DNA of 31,499 nt from Chrysochromulina tobinii (GCA_001275005.1 JWZX01003179.1:1-31499); one strand, 5' to 3'; counted from the first letter of the stretch, positions 16,545 to 25,771 are shown. Notes: generated by a model not told the origin, from the sequence alone. Made by a program: numbers and translations.

Positions 16545-19500
16545 ATGTTCTCGACGCCACCGCGGCCATCAGCCATCGCGACGCTCGAGCGAGCAGACGG
16601 GCTATGGATAGCGCTCGGAAGTGGTTCGCACGTGTGGATCACGCGTGCCGAGACCAGCACCGTGTACTTTCTGGAGCCTATTGCAACGGCGGAAAGCAAG
16701 GTCACAGATGGGGTGACCGCAGCTGCTGTGTCGTGCTTAGCCTTCTGTCGGACGAGTGAGCTGCTGGCCGTGGGTGCCGGTGCGGACGTGGCACTCTACG
16801 AGCCCTCCGTTGACCTGTGGAAACCCAGCACCCTCCTTCCACACGCAGATGCTGTGAGCACACTAACATGGGCGACAGATGAGGTGAGCGCAGGCTCTGC
16901 CCACCGCGAACGAGTGCTCTGGGTTGCAGGAAATCAACTCGCGCGCTGGCGATCGGCTGGCCGTGGCGCCGAATGGGTTCATACTTGGTCGTGCACCCTC
17001 TCGCAACCAGCACGGCTTATGTCTGCTTCTGTTGACGGCGCGATGTTGGCGACAGCCGGACCCAACGACAAACTAGTCAAGGTGTGGCAGCAATCTACCT
17101 CGGGCTCAAGCGACGGCTTCGATTTCTATTATTTGCGGCATCCGGGAGCGCTCCTCTCCTTGGAGTGGCGCCCAACCGAGCGTCAGCCAGCGGGGGCTAC
17201 ATCCATGCGCACAAGCTCCTCTGAGAGCGAAGATTCAGCCTTCTTACTCACGCTGTGCGCTGACGGCGTGCCGCGACTGTGGCGCGCGACCATGTCGAGT
17301 GAGCCTGGTCCTCGACGAATGTTTCTTTGCGCCGTCTTCTCCATGGATGGCTGCAGCAATATTGATGAGACGTCGCTACAGTTGGTGCAGTGGCTGCCGC
17401 CTACAACGCGACCAGCCTTTCCAAGAGCCTCGCCGCTGAGCGACGACATAGCTGGGCTTTTTGAGCTCGACCAGGGCCGCCTAAGCCCGCGCATGCGGCC
17501 GTCGCTTTCCCCGCTACTCACCCCGGCACCGGGCGTGCCAATCCTAAAACCATCACAGCGCGACCGGCATGACTATTTTCTCGGGCAACTTGCCGACGGC
17601 ACCATGGTCGTGTGGCTCTTGACGGGCCTCTCTACCGAGCGTCGCTGCTCGCCCAAGTTGATGGTGTGGGCAACGCTCCCCCATCGCCTACCAGCAGTCG
17701 CGGGTGTGCAAAGCGGGGCGGCATTTTGCAACACGGCATCGACGCCGCAGCGGGCGGACCAGTTGCCCAGCACCATCTCCGTCGTTCAACATACCAGAGG
17801 CATCTCTTCTCACGTGCGACTTTGCTCGATGAACGTTGAGCTCGCCGCCGCCAATGAGGGAGTCCATCTGTTGCAGCTGCTCGGGCATGGGCCTGGCCAG
17901 GCTGGTGAGATCGTCTCGCTCAAACCGCACCCGGTGAGCTCCCTCGCCGCCTCTCTGAGTGCAGAGGGCGAGCTGCTGCTTTGGCACTCTCCGACATTTT
18001 CATGGCACGATGGCGCGACAGGCGGCCGCAACACTAGCCTACGTGATGCGTCTAGAGCGCCGCACGCATCCCCGACCTGCCTGATGCATTTTCCCGAGCG
18101 CTACGAGGTCATTGTGTGGGTGCCAGCCTCAGCCATGGAGAGCGCCTCACTCATCGCCCTGCGGTCCGACGGTGCCTGCTTGTTTGGTCGCAACTCGATC
18201 GGTGCCTGGAATATCTCGTGCTCAGTTCCAATCCTCTTCGCTGAAGCCACAATGGCCGGTGCTTACGCGCTCGCACCGGGCCGGCGATGGATCTGTGCAC
18301 ACGCACTTGCGACTAAAGCGAGGTCGGAAGCCAGTTGCATCGCCTTTCAGGCGGAGCGAGCAGCTGCACTGGTTTGGACGGTCTCTGAGGGCGGCCATTC
18401 GATCCGAGAGCGTGGGCACGTTTCGCTCAAACGCGAAAGCTCTTCCAGTCCGGTGCGTTGTTCTGCGCCGCTCGTTGCTGGCACGTGGGATGTTTCCGTT
18501 GGACCTTCGTTGCCGATGGGCGCGTTCATCTGTGGCCATGAAGATGGCACCATTTGCATGTGGAGTCTCGACGAGACGACGATGGGGCTCTCTGCAAGCC
18601 TGCGGGGAGTTCTTCAACCCGCACCGTCGATCGAGGTGAGCAGCGTGGCTACAAGCTGGGCGGCGTACATGGCGCGCGCTGCCGTCGTTCTGCAAAGCCC
18701 TGTCCAGGGCTCGACGTTTCGCATGCAAATACTTGAGTTCGAGTCTGGTGCACCCTCGATGCGAGTCGAGTTCGAGTCCGAGATCTCGAGCCCACAACGG
18801 GCCGAGGAATGTAAAAGGACACCGAGCTGTGCCATCTTTGCTGGTGCATGTGGCATGCACACCGTCGCAGTTTCCAGCGCCAATGAGGTCACCCTTTACC
18901 TCCAGCGAGGTCCTCGCGAGCATGACACACATTCGGCTCGATGGGCTCCACTCAAGCGCACAGCCCTTCCTGGCCATCTTCCGTGCACTGCCCTTGCCTG
19001 GACGGTGAGCGGTACTCTGCTCGTGGGCAGTAGTGGCGTCTTCTTCACGTTCCCCAACCATTTTGCGACAGCGACAAGCAAGTGGGGCACATTATCGCAG
19101 TGGCATCCCATCGCTCTGCGGCAGCAGCTCCTTGTGCAGCCCGAGCGATGCCATCGAGTGTTACGCCATCTATCGGAGCAACCGCAGCTGGCTCAAGCGC
19201 TGCCTCTTGACCTGGCAGAGCTTCTGTTGAACGACGATGGCGTTCCAGGCCGCTCTCCTCTCAGCCCTGCACAGAAGACAACCAAGCTATCCGCGCCGGT
19301 TGAAGACATATTTGCTCCAACTTCTTCGTCCGCGGACATGTTTGCGCCCACACAAATGGCCCCAGATTTCTTGAAGTCACAGTCGACGTCGTTGCTCATC
19401 TCTGGTTCTGCAGAAGGATGTTCTTTGACAAGCAAAAAGGTGGCCGCTCGTCTGCTGGAGCGTCTCGAGGGCATAAAGCATCCCTGTATGCCACACCTGT

Positions 19501-22500
19501 CGATGGCAGAAGAGGAAGATTTGGTGCGACTGCTCCGCGCTCAGAAGGCCATCGACGCGGCTGGTCCCGCCATCGACGCGTGCGGTGCACGCTTCGTGCT
19601 GTGCGCGCTAGAGCGGCCACGTGACGCACCGACGCGTCCCCTTTCTAGCATGGCAGTAGCATGGGCGATGCTTTCGGACTGCCATACAACCCTTTTGGAG
19701 GTGAGTTGCGCTCACACGCAAGGCTCTGACCGAGATTGGGCGGCATTGCGCGCGCTCGGTGTTGGCTTTTGGCTCCCAAACGGCGATACCCTGCGAGCAG
19801 CTCTGGAGGCAGCAGCGAAGGTGCAATTTACGAAGAAGAAAGAGGCTCTCGACTGCGCGCTCCTGTACATCGCCCTCGGAAAGACGAAGCAGTTGCAAGC
19901 CCTCTCCAAAGCCACAAAGAATGACGCGCTCGCAACCTTTCTCGCAAATGATTTCACCGAAGAGCGATGGCTCTCTGCAGCACGCAAGAACGCATATTCA
20001 GTGTTGTCCAAGCAGCAGTACGAGTTCGCCATCGCGTTATTTCTCCTCGGCGGCGACCTAGACTCGGCAGTAAACGTGTGCGCACGTCAACTTCAAGATG
20101 TGCAACTTGCCTTAGTCCTGTGCCGGCTGCATCCTTCTGCTGGGGACGATACCATGCGTGACCTGGTCCGCCGCGAGGTTCTTCCAGGCGCTTCATCTGT
20201 TGGGGACCATTGGCTTTGTTGCATATGTCACGTGTTGCTTGCTGAGCCTGATAAGGCGCTTGTGGCTTTGGAGATGCAGTCCAATGGTCGCGGTAACTCG
20301 ATGCCGTCTGCGTGCGGCTTGGAGCGCTTGGCTCTCAACCCTTGCGCCGCTGCTTTTTGCGCTCGACTCATCGCTAGTCCGAGGTGGCGGTTGACGTTCA
20401 CATTGCGTCCGCCAAGAAATGCTGTTTTTCTGCTTTCGGCATATTCACTCGCAACTACCGGATGCTGGCTCCTCGCGCTTGAAACGTTGTTGAACGGCAA
20501 GCCCGTCGAGGCGCATAACGCTCATGTGAGGTCAGCTTGCCAGGATCTCGCACTAAGGTATCTTGCAGACCGCAGTTCGGACCTGTTTGAATCCGTCACC
20601 GCGATGAGCATCTCCACGATTGCAAAAGCTTTGCATGAGGCACGGACTATCCTGGTTCAAGAAGCACGATTGCTAGGCTCTCACCTCGGCATATCTGTTG
20701 CCTACAATGAAGTCCATTCCGAAATCCAGCCTGCCTACACTGATCCTGTCGATTTCTTACCCTCTTGGGCATTGTTTACCAGCTTGGGAATGTGGGAGCA
20801 TTGCACAAACCTCCTCGAGAGCACCTTGCATGCCGTTGAGCAGCGTCTTTCCTGTCTCATGCCTCACGAACAATCGGATTCTAGTGCGTGGCTCTCGAAG
20901 GCCCGCTCATCACTGTTGGCCGCATTATGCACTATGCTTGATTCAACGGTGCAAGATGTTCCTTCGTTCGATGCTTACGGGAGTCTCGCCATGCGAATCC
21001 GTGACGCTGCTCATCACGCCGCCTTCGCGATTGCGTGCAGCCAGAACGATTTTGATTCCGTTCTTGAGGTACTTCGGGGGCGCTTCACGAACGAGATTGG
21101 GTCCAGCAAGACCCCTGATCTGCTTCGGACCACAACATCAGTCTCGCGCTCTTCGAGTGAGGTGGCCTACGTCTGGATCCGATTTCATTTATGTGCCCTC
21201 CCACTGCTCCGCCGGCATTCTTTCGAACGCTATGCGGGGAACGCAGACAGTGAGCAACGCGTTTCTGTGAGGTCAGCCCACGACGGACCACAGCTGCTTC
21301 ATCACTGGCTTCAATTACTACGCCAGCGATCGCGTGAGACCGTCAGACACCTCAGCGAAAGCTCCTTTCCTCTGGACCCTGCTGCGCTATGTGCGCGTGG
21401 CAGCACCGAGATGAGTTATGCGGTTGCTGATGCTTGGAACCTCGTAAGCGGGCACGACGAACAGCTGCGGTTTGGCCATCAATTTACATCGCCGAATGGG
21501 ATATGGCCCTTGGAGAACGAGCAGCCCGAGCAAACATCAAGGCATTTACCACGGTCCATGGCGCTTGGGCTGTCTCTAGGAGACCCTCAGGAACTGTTCC
21601 ACCGCAAAGGAGAGTTTATTCGTGCAATCTGCGAGAACTCACTCAATCCCTGTCAGATCGCGGTGGCCCTCGGCCGCGGCGTCCTCCAACTCGAGCTGTC
21701 TGAAAAGCTTGGTGGTGACGAAATGAATGTAGCTCACAGCATCGTGAGCGAAACTTCTGTGGCTCGCTGCCTCTGCGCGCATCCGAAGCTGTCGTTGTAT
21801 CTTGCAGGAGGTGAATCAGTCGTTCAGTGCTGGTCATTCGGCCCATGTGACCAGAACGAAAGACTTCGAGCACAGTATAAACTACCAGCAGGTGGCCGTG
21901 TCGCCAACATACGAATTAGCCCGCTCTGCTCAGAGCAGTTTGCCAGCATTGACGACGAGGGTTTCGTCTCGCTATGGCGCTTTCAAAGTGGAGGTGAGAT
22001 GCCGTTGCCCTACAACCGCTTACAGTCTCATATGAAACGCGGTTGCGACATCTGCTACGTGGATAGCTCGGTGATCCTCGCAAGCGTTGGGCTGTCGCCA
22101 GGCAGTGGCGGAAACAGCTTGTGTCTTTGGGACATTTTGTTACCTCCTTCGCAAGCACTCGTCGCTTCATGTGCCGCACATCCTGAAGGCGGTCGGTGTG
22201 TGGTGCACTGCTCAGCGGGCAACAGCCTGATCAGCGGTGGCGACCGAGGCGAGGTGGTCGTCTTCGACTTACGCCAGCGAAAGCTACGCGAATGCTGGCG
22301 TGCGCACCCTACTACAGTGCACGCTCTCACCCTGGCACATGGACGACTTGCCTTTTCTGCGGATGCAGCTGGAAACATGAAGCTTTGGGACGTCTCGTGT
22401 CCTTGCGTTTTATCCGCCGATGATGTTAACGCTGACGGAAGACCAATCGGTGAATGGCGAGCAGTGGGCGAGCATGGAAGCCTCTTTGGAACAAAGGGAG

Positions 22501-22589
22501 GCGTGCATTCACTTTTCTTCTCCTCGACCACACGCTTCCTTCTGAGTGGCGGTGGGAACGGCCGCCTGCTGCAATGGCCGATTGTGTAG
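16545..22589 (+). CDS. Rav1/DMXL (rabconnectin-3 alpha) WD-repeat protein, V-ATPase assembly factor
   Basis: Rav1/DMXL proteins are the large subunit of the RAVE complex, which reassembles V1 onto Vo of the vacuolar/endosomal proton ATPase. From 16545 the product is 2014 residues. The N-terminal beta-propeller includes VSCLAFCRTSELLAVGAGAD and the family phrase FDFYYLRHPGALLSLEWRP. The Rav1 core domain is very clear around residues 1060-1190: DWAALRALGVGFWLPN, then DCALLYIALGK, NDFTEERWLSAARKNAYSVL and QLQDVQLALVLCRLH. A second WD40 set occupies about 1730-2014, including GNSLCLWDILLP, LISGGDRGEVVVFDLRQRKL and NMKLWDVS. The long middle is helical or low-complexity. An ATG at 16458 is also in frame but translates the GTCAA array, so 16545 is preferred. 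The whole 6 kb is one open frame, in contrast to the spliced neighbours. Confidence 0.88.
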   Translation: MFSTPPRPSAIATLERADGLWIALGSGSHVWITRAETSTVYFLEPIATAESKVTDGVTAAAVSCLAFCRTSELLAVGAGADVALYEPSVDLWKPSTLLPHADAVSTLTWATDEVSAGSAHRERVLWVAGNQLARWRSAGRGAEWVHTWSCTLSQPARLMSASVDGAMLATAGPNDKLVKVWQQSTSGSSDGFDFYYLRHPGALLSLEWRPTERQPAGATSMRTSSSESEDSAFLLTLCADGVPRLWRATMSSEPGPRRMFLCAVFSMDGCSNIDETSLQLVQWLPPTTRPAFPRASPLSDDIAGLFELDQGRLSPRMRPSLSPLLTPAPGVPILKPSQRDRHDYFLGQLADGTMVVWLLTGLSTERRCSPKLMVWATLPHRLPAVAGVQSGAAFCNTASTPQRADQLPSTISVVQHTRGISSHVRLCSMNVELAAANEGVHLLQLLGHGPGQAGEIVSLKPHPVSSLAASLSAEGELLLWHSPTFSWHDGATGGRNTSLRDASRAPHASPTCLMHFPERYEVIVWVPASAMESASLIALRSDGACLFGRNSIGAWNISCSVPILFAEATMAGAYALAPGRRWICAHALATKARSEASCIAFQAERAAALVWTVSEGGHSIRERGHVSLKRESSSSPVRCSAPLVAGTWDVSVGPSLPMGAFICGHEDGTICMWSLDETTMGLSASLRGVLQPAPSIEVSSVATSWAAYMARAAVVLQSPVQGSTFRMQILEFESGAPSMRVEFESEISSPQRAEECKRTPSCAIFAGACGMHTVAVSSANEVTLYLQRGPREHDTHSARWAPLKRTALPGHLPCTALAWTVSGTLLVGSSGVFFTFPNHFATATSKWGTLSQWHPIALRQQLLVQPERCHRVLRHLSEQPQLAQALPLDLAELLLNDDGVPGRSPLSPAQKTTKLSAPVEDIFAPTSSSADMFAPTQMAPDFLKSQSTSLLISGSAEGCSLTSKKVAARLLERLEGIKHPCMPHLSMAEEEDLVRLLRAQKAIDAAGPAIDACGARFVLCALERPRDAPTRPLSSMAVAWAMLSDCHTTLLEVSCAHTQGSDRDWAALRALGVGFWLPNGDTLRAALEAAAKVQFTKKKEALDCALLYIALGKTKQLQALSKATKNDALATFLANDFTEERWLSAARKNAYSVLSKQQYEFAIALFLLGGDLDSAVNVCARQLQDVQLALVLCRLHPSAGDDTMRDLVRREVLPGASSVGDHWLCCICHVLLAEPDKALVALEMQSNGRGNSMPSACGLERLALNPCAAAFCARLIASPRWRLTFTLRPPRNAVFLLSAYSLATTGCWLLALETLLNGKPVEAHNAHVRSACQDLALRYLADRSSDLFESVTAMSISTIAKALHEARTILVQEARLLGSHLGISVAYNEVHSEIQPAYTDPVDFLPSWALFTSLGMWEHCTNLLESTLHAVEQRLSCLMPHEQSDSSAWLSKARSSLLAALCTMLDSTVQDVPSFDAYGSLAMRIRDAAHHAAFAIACSQNDFDSVLEVLRGRFTNEIGSSKTPDLLRTTTSVSRSSSEVAYVWIRFHLCALPLLRRHSFERYAGNADSEQRVSVRSAHDGPQLLHHWLQLLRQRSRETVRHLSESSFPLDPAALCARGSTEMSYAVADAWNLVSGHDEQLRFGHQFTSPNGIWPLENEQPEQTSRHLPRSMALGLSLGDPQELFHRKGEFIRAICENSLNPCQIAVALGRGVLQLELSEKLGGDEMNVAHSIVSETSVARCLCAHPKLSLYLAGGESVVQCWSFGPCDQNERLRAQYKLPAGGRVANIRISPLCSEQFASIDDEGFVSLWRFQSGGEMPLPYNRLQSHMKRGCDICYVDSSVILASVGLSPGSGGNSLCLWDILLPPSQALVASCAAHPEGGRCVVHCSAGNSLISGGDRGEVVVFDLRQRKLRECWRAHPTTVHALTLAHGRLAFSADAAGNMKLWDVSCPCVLSADDVNADGRPIGEWRAVGEHGSLFGTKGGVHSLFFSSTTRFLLSGGGNGRLLQWPIV

Positions 22590-23057
22590 CGAAGTTGTGA
22601 CCGGAGCCTCTTTGTCTCACACCGCCCCGGATACTCATACTGGCGCACCCGACACTTGGGTCTCCGTCGACGACACAATCACGACGCTCGACCTCTGCAG
22701 GCGTCGATGCAGGCGCGGGGATCACTCCCCGCCGAACACTCGGTTGAGTTAGATCACTTTAAGGTTGATTCACACGTCTTACAAAGTGAAACATAGCGAC
22801 TAGCCGTTGTGCGCCTCGCAGCTCGCTCCGGTCGGTGCGTTGTCGTTTGAATAATGCTCCACCAGGGAGTTTGGGTAGTAAGTTTGTCCACTACAGAAGT
22901 TAAAAATCAACTCAGCATACTTTTCTTCTTTTTGGTGCGTCAGGTCGTGTTCCATGATATTTTCTTGAAAAAGGTAACGAAATCTGAATGATTTGAAATC
23001 ACGCACATCTCACTGCTTGACACACCGACCGTCCTCATTTCAACACACCGACCGTCC
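22590..23057. other. Gap between convergent Rav1 and acidic-protein genes, with an AT-rich block
   Basis: No gene supported. The first half is ordinary and ends in a hairpin (22715-22732). From about 22745 to 23015 the sequence is markedly more AT-rich than the rest of the window, with runs such as TTTTCTTCTTTTTGG and GATATTTTCTTGAAAAAGG. A minus-strand frame at 22800-23006 begins with GTG and shows no domain. Direct repeats at 23021-23065 are listed separately. Confidence 0.45.
22715..22732. other. 7-bp stem, 4-nt loop GC hairpin 3' of Rav1
   Basis: GCGGGGA (22715-22721), loop TCAC, TCCCCGC (22726-22732), 126 bp beyond the Rav1/DMXL stop codon. It is a compact GC stem of the same loop size as the 5244-5269 hairpin. 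A 3' UTR or transcription-end role is possible but untested. Confidence 0.5.
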
Positions 23058-23065
23058 TCATTTCA
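23021..23065. repeat. Two direct copies of a 22-bp unit, period 23
   Basis: CACACCGACCGTCCTCATTTCA occurs at 23021-23042 and 23044-23065. The second copy contains the stop codon and last two codons of the minus-strand gene (stop at 23058-23060), so the duplication straddles a gene end. Confidence 0.85.
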
Positions 23066-23917
23066 TTGTTCTCCACCATCCACTTTTTTGTTTCACCTTC
23101 TTGCCACCATCCCTGCCAGCCTCAACGCTGTGTGCACCAATACTGTTCACTCTGGCAGGGAGGTGAATGGCTTGCTCAGGTGCCTGGGCGCGCTCTGATT
23201 CCCGCACTGCTTGCCGGTCGACAGCAACCAAGCTCTCGCTCGAAGGTGCTCGAAGGAACTGATCCAGTGGGTTTGGTTTGGGCGCAGCTGCAGCGGCAGA
23301 GGTGGCCCCAGGGCTGTTGCTACCGTGCGATGACAGCCCAAGTCGTTGCGCGCGCTTCTCCGCGATGAGCTCTTTTACACTACGCTGCGGTTCCAAACCT
23401 CGTGATGCCCGCCACTCCCGCCGCCGCTCGGCAAGCGTCATATGACGTGGCTCAGCGGCGGAAAACGCGTTGCTCGCGGGCATGCTCCCGTCGCCAAGGG
23501 ATGGAGCAGCCCTGTCAACGAAGCGCCGAAGACGCTCGCGATCTGGGTCCCAGTCAAGCTCGTCGTCAGAGCTCTCAAAATACTCGTCCGAATCAGAGTA
23601 AAAGTCGTCGTCATCATCGTACTCCTCGGCGTGCTCCTCGGCAGCCTGCGGCATAGGCGGCGGTGCCGGTTGCATGAACATGCTGAGCATGGCCGAGTCC
23701 TGGACGAGCCCTCGGTCGAGAAGGCAAAAAGGCCAGCGGATGGACCAAAAAGATGGTTATTGTTCACGCGAGGATTTCGCATGAAGAAACCTCCATCTTC
23801 GGCTACGTCGTCTGAGAACTTTGAAGCCGAAAAGGGAGCCCTTGGATTTTCGCTTCCTGATGTCGTGCCTTCTCTCCCAAGCTGTCCCACGCTGCCTCGC
23901 CAGTTGGTGTTATGCAT
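23058..23917 (-). CDS. Hypothetical acidic/charged protein (two exons)
   Basis: No family recognised. Exon 1 is 23917-23768 (50 codons, from ATG 23917-23915) and exon 2 is 23699-23058. The 68-bp intron reads CGC|GTGAAC...GTCCAG|GAC with a pyrimidine-rich tract and keeps phase 0, giving 263 residues. Exon 1 is polar (MHNTNWRGSVGQLGREG). Exon 2 begins with a Met/Pro-rich stretch, then a strongly acidic YDDDDDFYSDSDEYFESSDD segment, then a basic, helical region with LAERRREWRASRGLEP and KELIAEKRAQRLGL, and a disordered Ala/Pro/Ser tail ending in a lysine cluster. The acidic-then-basic pattern is common in nuclear proteins, but this is only suggestive. If the intron is wrong, the gene would start at Met 23690 with 210 residues. 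Its ATG overlaps that of the divergent methyltransferase gene. Confidence 0.6.
23912..23917. promoter_or_regulatory. Shared palindromic start ATGCAT of two divergent genes
   Basis: ATG at 23912-23914 on the plus strand opens the methyltransferase; ATG at 23917-23915 on the minus strand opens the acidic protein. The hexamer ATGCAT reads the same on both strands. If both starts are used, each gene's 5' UTR and promoter must lie within the coding sequence of the other. Confidence 0.55.
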
Positions 23918-25183
23918 CGTTCAGTTCTCCTCGCGGCACTCATCGTTCCAGTACGGTCTATGGTGGGCCGTGGCGCGCGTGGTAGCGCACCGGGGCGTGC
24001 TTATAGCGGCCGCAGCGGCGCTTACGCCAGCCGCGGTGGAAGTCGAGGGAGCGGTGGCAACAGCTTCGGCAACGTGTCACGCCGGCCACCGCCTCAGTCA
24101 TGGGCCGACGACGATGCAAGCGGTGCGAAACCGTGGGGCGATGACGACGTCCGTGGTGGCTCACCGGGGCGTGATTATAGCGGCCGCAGCGGCGCTTACG
24201 CCAGCCGCGGTGGAAGTCGAGGGAGTGGTGGCAACAGCTTCGGCAACGTGTCACGCCGGCCACCGCCTCAGTTATGGGCCGAGGACGATGAACGCGGTGT
24301 CGATCCGTGGGACGATGACGACGTCGACCTCGCTGAGCTGTGCGACGCGATCTACGGTGTGAACCCCGTGTTGGCAGCCTTGCAGAGCCATCGCCGCACC
24401 TTCCATAGGCTGCTGCTGCAGGACACGCTCTCAACCGAGAAACGCACGGACCGTCCCGCTTTGCTTGAGATCGAACGGTTGGCGGCCGACGCGGGAGTAC
24501 CGGTGGAGCGGCTCGACAAAGGTTCGCTCAATGGCATGTGCCGCAATCGTCCACATCAAGGGCTCGTGTTGCAAGCGTCGCCGCTCGAGTTTGAGCCCAT
24601 GCAAGCGCTTCCGCTCGTGGCAAAAGGCGAGGCCCCACTCTGGCTCGCCCTTGACGAGGTGACGGACCCTCAAAATTTCGGGGCGTTGCTGCGCTCAGCA
24701 TTCTTCCTTGGAGCTGCCGGCGTTTTGGTCAGCCAGAAGAATTCGTGCCCGCTCACGCCCGTCGTGAGCAAATCGAGTGCGGGCGCGATGGAGCTGATGC
24801 GAGTGCACGCGGCGCGCAACCTTGTGCGTGCGCTGGAGGGTGCTCGTGAGGACGGCTGGCAGGTGGTTGGTGCGGCACTGCAGGAGAGCGTGGAGCCCGA
24901 GGCGCTTGACGCGTCACAGCCGACAGTCCTTGTCCTCGGCTCCGAGGGCCACGGGCTCCGCACCAACGTGCTGAGAGCATGCAGTGCGATGGTACGAATC
25001 CCACGGGGCGAAAGCTCCACGATGGCGTACGCGCCCGCCTATGAAAGCATGGATGGAGCCCAGCAGCAGCAGCAGCGGCAGCGTCAAGCAGATGTGGTCG
25101 ACTCGCTCAACGTGAGCGTTGCCGGAGGCATCCTGCTTCACTCGTTGCTCGGCGCCCGCAAGAGGCTCGGCAAATCAGCATGA
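23912..25183 (+). CDS. MRM1: TrmH/SpoU-family rRNA 2'-O-methyltransferase, MRM1-like
   Basis: SPOUT methyltransferases of this group put a 2'-O-methyl on a guanosine of large mitochondrial (or plastid) rRNA using S-adenosylmethionine, forming a knotted dimer. The 423-residue product has a substrate-binding domain (GVNPVLAALQSHRRTFHRLL, 149-168) and the three knot motifs: DEVTDPQNFGALLRSA (248-263, with Asn255 and Arg261), VLGSEGHGL (341-349) and SLNVSVAGGILLHSLL (398-413). The N terminus (MHRSVLLAALIVPVRSMVGRG) is acid-free with arginines and looks like an organelle targeting peptide. Residues about 23-138 are an Arg/Gly/Ser-rich linker containing a 58-residue tandem duplication. A Gln-rich insertion (about 370-394) separates motifs 2 and 3. 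Met17 is an alternative start. Mitochondrial versus plastid location is not decided. Confidence 0.85.
   Translation: MHRSVLLAALIVPVRSMVGRGARGSAPGRAYSGRSGAYASRGGSRGSGGNSFGNVSRRPPPQSWADDDASGAKPWGDDDVRGGSPGRDYSGRSGAYASRGGSRGSGGNSFGNVSRRPPPQLWAEDDERGVDPWDDDDVDLAELCDAIYGVNPVLAALQSHRRTFHRLLLQDTLSTEKRTDRPALLEIERLAADAGVPVERLDKGSLNGMCRNRPHQGLVLQASPLEFEPMQALPLVAKGEAPLWLALDEVTDPQNFGALLRSAFFLGAAGVLVSQKNSCPLTPVVSKSSAGAMELMRVHAARNLVRALEGAREDGWQVVGAALQESVEPEALDASQPTVLVLGSEGHGLRTNVLRACSAMVRIPRGESSTMAYAPAYESMDGAQQQQQRQRQADVVDSLNVSVAGGILLHSLLGARKRLGKSA
23978..24325 (+). repeat. 174-bp tandem duplication inside the MRM1-like gene
   Basis: Two in-frame copies, 23978-24151 and 24152-24325, are nearly identical over their first roughly 125 bp (single differences such as GTGCTTATAG/GTGATTATAG) and diverge towards the end. 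Each encodes YSGRSGAYASRGGSRGSGG followed by NSFGNVSRRPPPQ and an acidic W-containing segment. The RG/SG-rich sequence lies between the targeting peptide and the catalytic region. Confidence 0.9.
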
Positions 25184-25310
25184 GCGAGATGTGAATGGTT
25201 GGTTGCGTCAGCGTAGCAGCACATGACCAATGAACACCGAATTACCACGGTCCACACGCAACGCAAACACGAAACCCGAACTACCCCATGTCTGTGTCCG
25301 CATACGAAAT
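25184..25310. other. Gap between convergent MRM1-like and small coiled-coil genes
   Basis: Short convergent gap (127 bp), probably overlapping 3' UTRs. No hairpin or repeat of note is visible. Confidence 0.35.
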
Positions 25311-25629
25311 TTAGCTTCCTGATGGTGACGCACTTTTGAACTCACCTTCCGCGAGCTCCGACTCGAGCCGCGCGCGGGTTTGAGCGAACACCTGCAAGCC
25401 ACAAGAGTCACCGACATCGACTCTGTAAGATGGGTCGACAGGGTCGATCAGGATTGGCCGTCCACCGTCTTGTGCTTACCTTGATGTCTCCTCTGTCCTT
25501 ACCGACGAAGGCGGTGACGGCGGATTCCAAGGTGGAGATCGCAGAGGACAGCTCCGAACAGCTCTCGAGGTATCGCCGCTCGGCAGCGACATTTTCGCGG
25601 ACTGCGGCCTCCATCGTACGATCTGCCAT
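25311..25629 (-). CDS. Small two-exon coiled-coil protein (about 76 aa)
   Basis: Exon 1 is 25629-25480 (ATG at 25629-25627, 50 codons) and exon 2 is 25391-25311. The 88-bp intron reads AAG|GTAAGC...TTGCAG|GTG, phase 0. The joined product is helical with heptad-like spacing: AERRYLESCSELSSAISTLE, then AVTAFVGKDRGDIK, and across the junction VFAQTRARLESELAEGEFK. Small proteins like this occur as subunits of kinetochore (DASH) or BLOC/BORC-type complexes, but I cannot match it to one. A GTGAGT directly after the LAE codons could start a further intron, so the last residues are uncertain. Its start is 142 bp from the myosin start, head to head. Confidence 0.55.
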
Positions 25630-25771
25630 GAACAAAAAGGTTGTGCATCCTCGTAAGCAAATAACAAAGGAATATCCCGAAAAATCAAATGAGTCCGGGT
25701 CTGTTTACTGTCGTTAGGGGCGGTAGGAGTAAAGTTCGTGAAGACGCACCCGGGAAGTGGGCCACCCCTTG

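Noticed and set aside
18222..19061. 279-codon minus-strand frame inside the Rav1 gene
   Set aside because: Antisense to a clear WD-repeat coding frame; composition follows from codon usage of the sense gene and no motif is visible.
22800..23006. 68-codon minus-strand frame in the AT-rich block
   Set aside because: Begins with GTG, no recognisable domain, and lies in a compositionally odd non-coding gap; kept only as part of the AT-rich finding.
23442..24362. 306-codon plus-strand open frame overlapping the acidic-protein and MRM1-like genes
   Set aside because: It is a shadow of the 174-bp duplication and of the antisense gene; the translation is low-complexity with no domain, while the overlapping frames have a methyltransferase fold and a plausible spliced gene.
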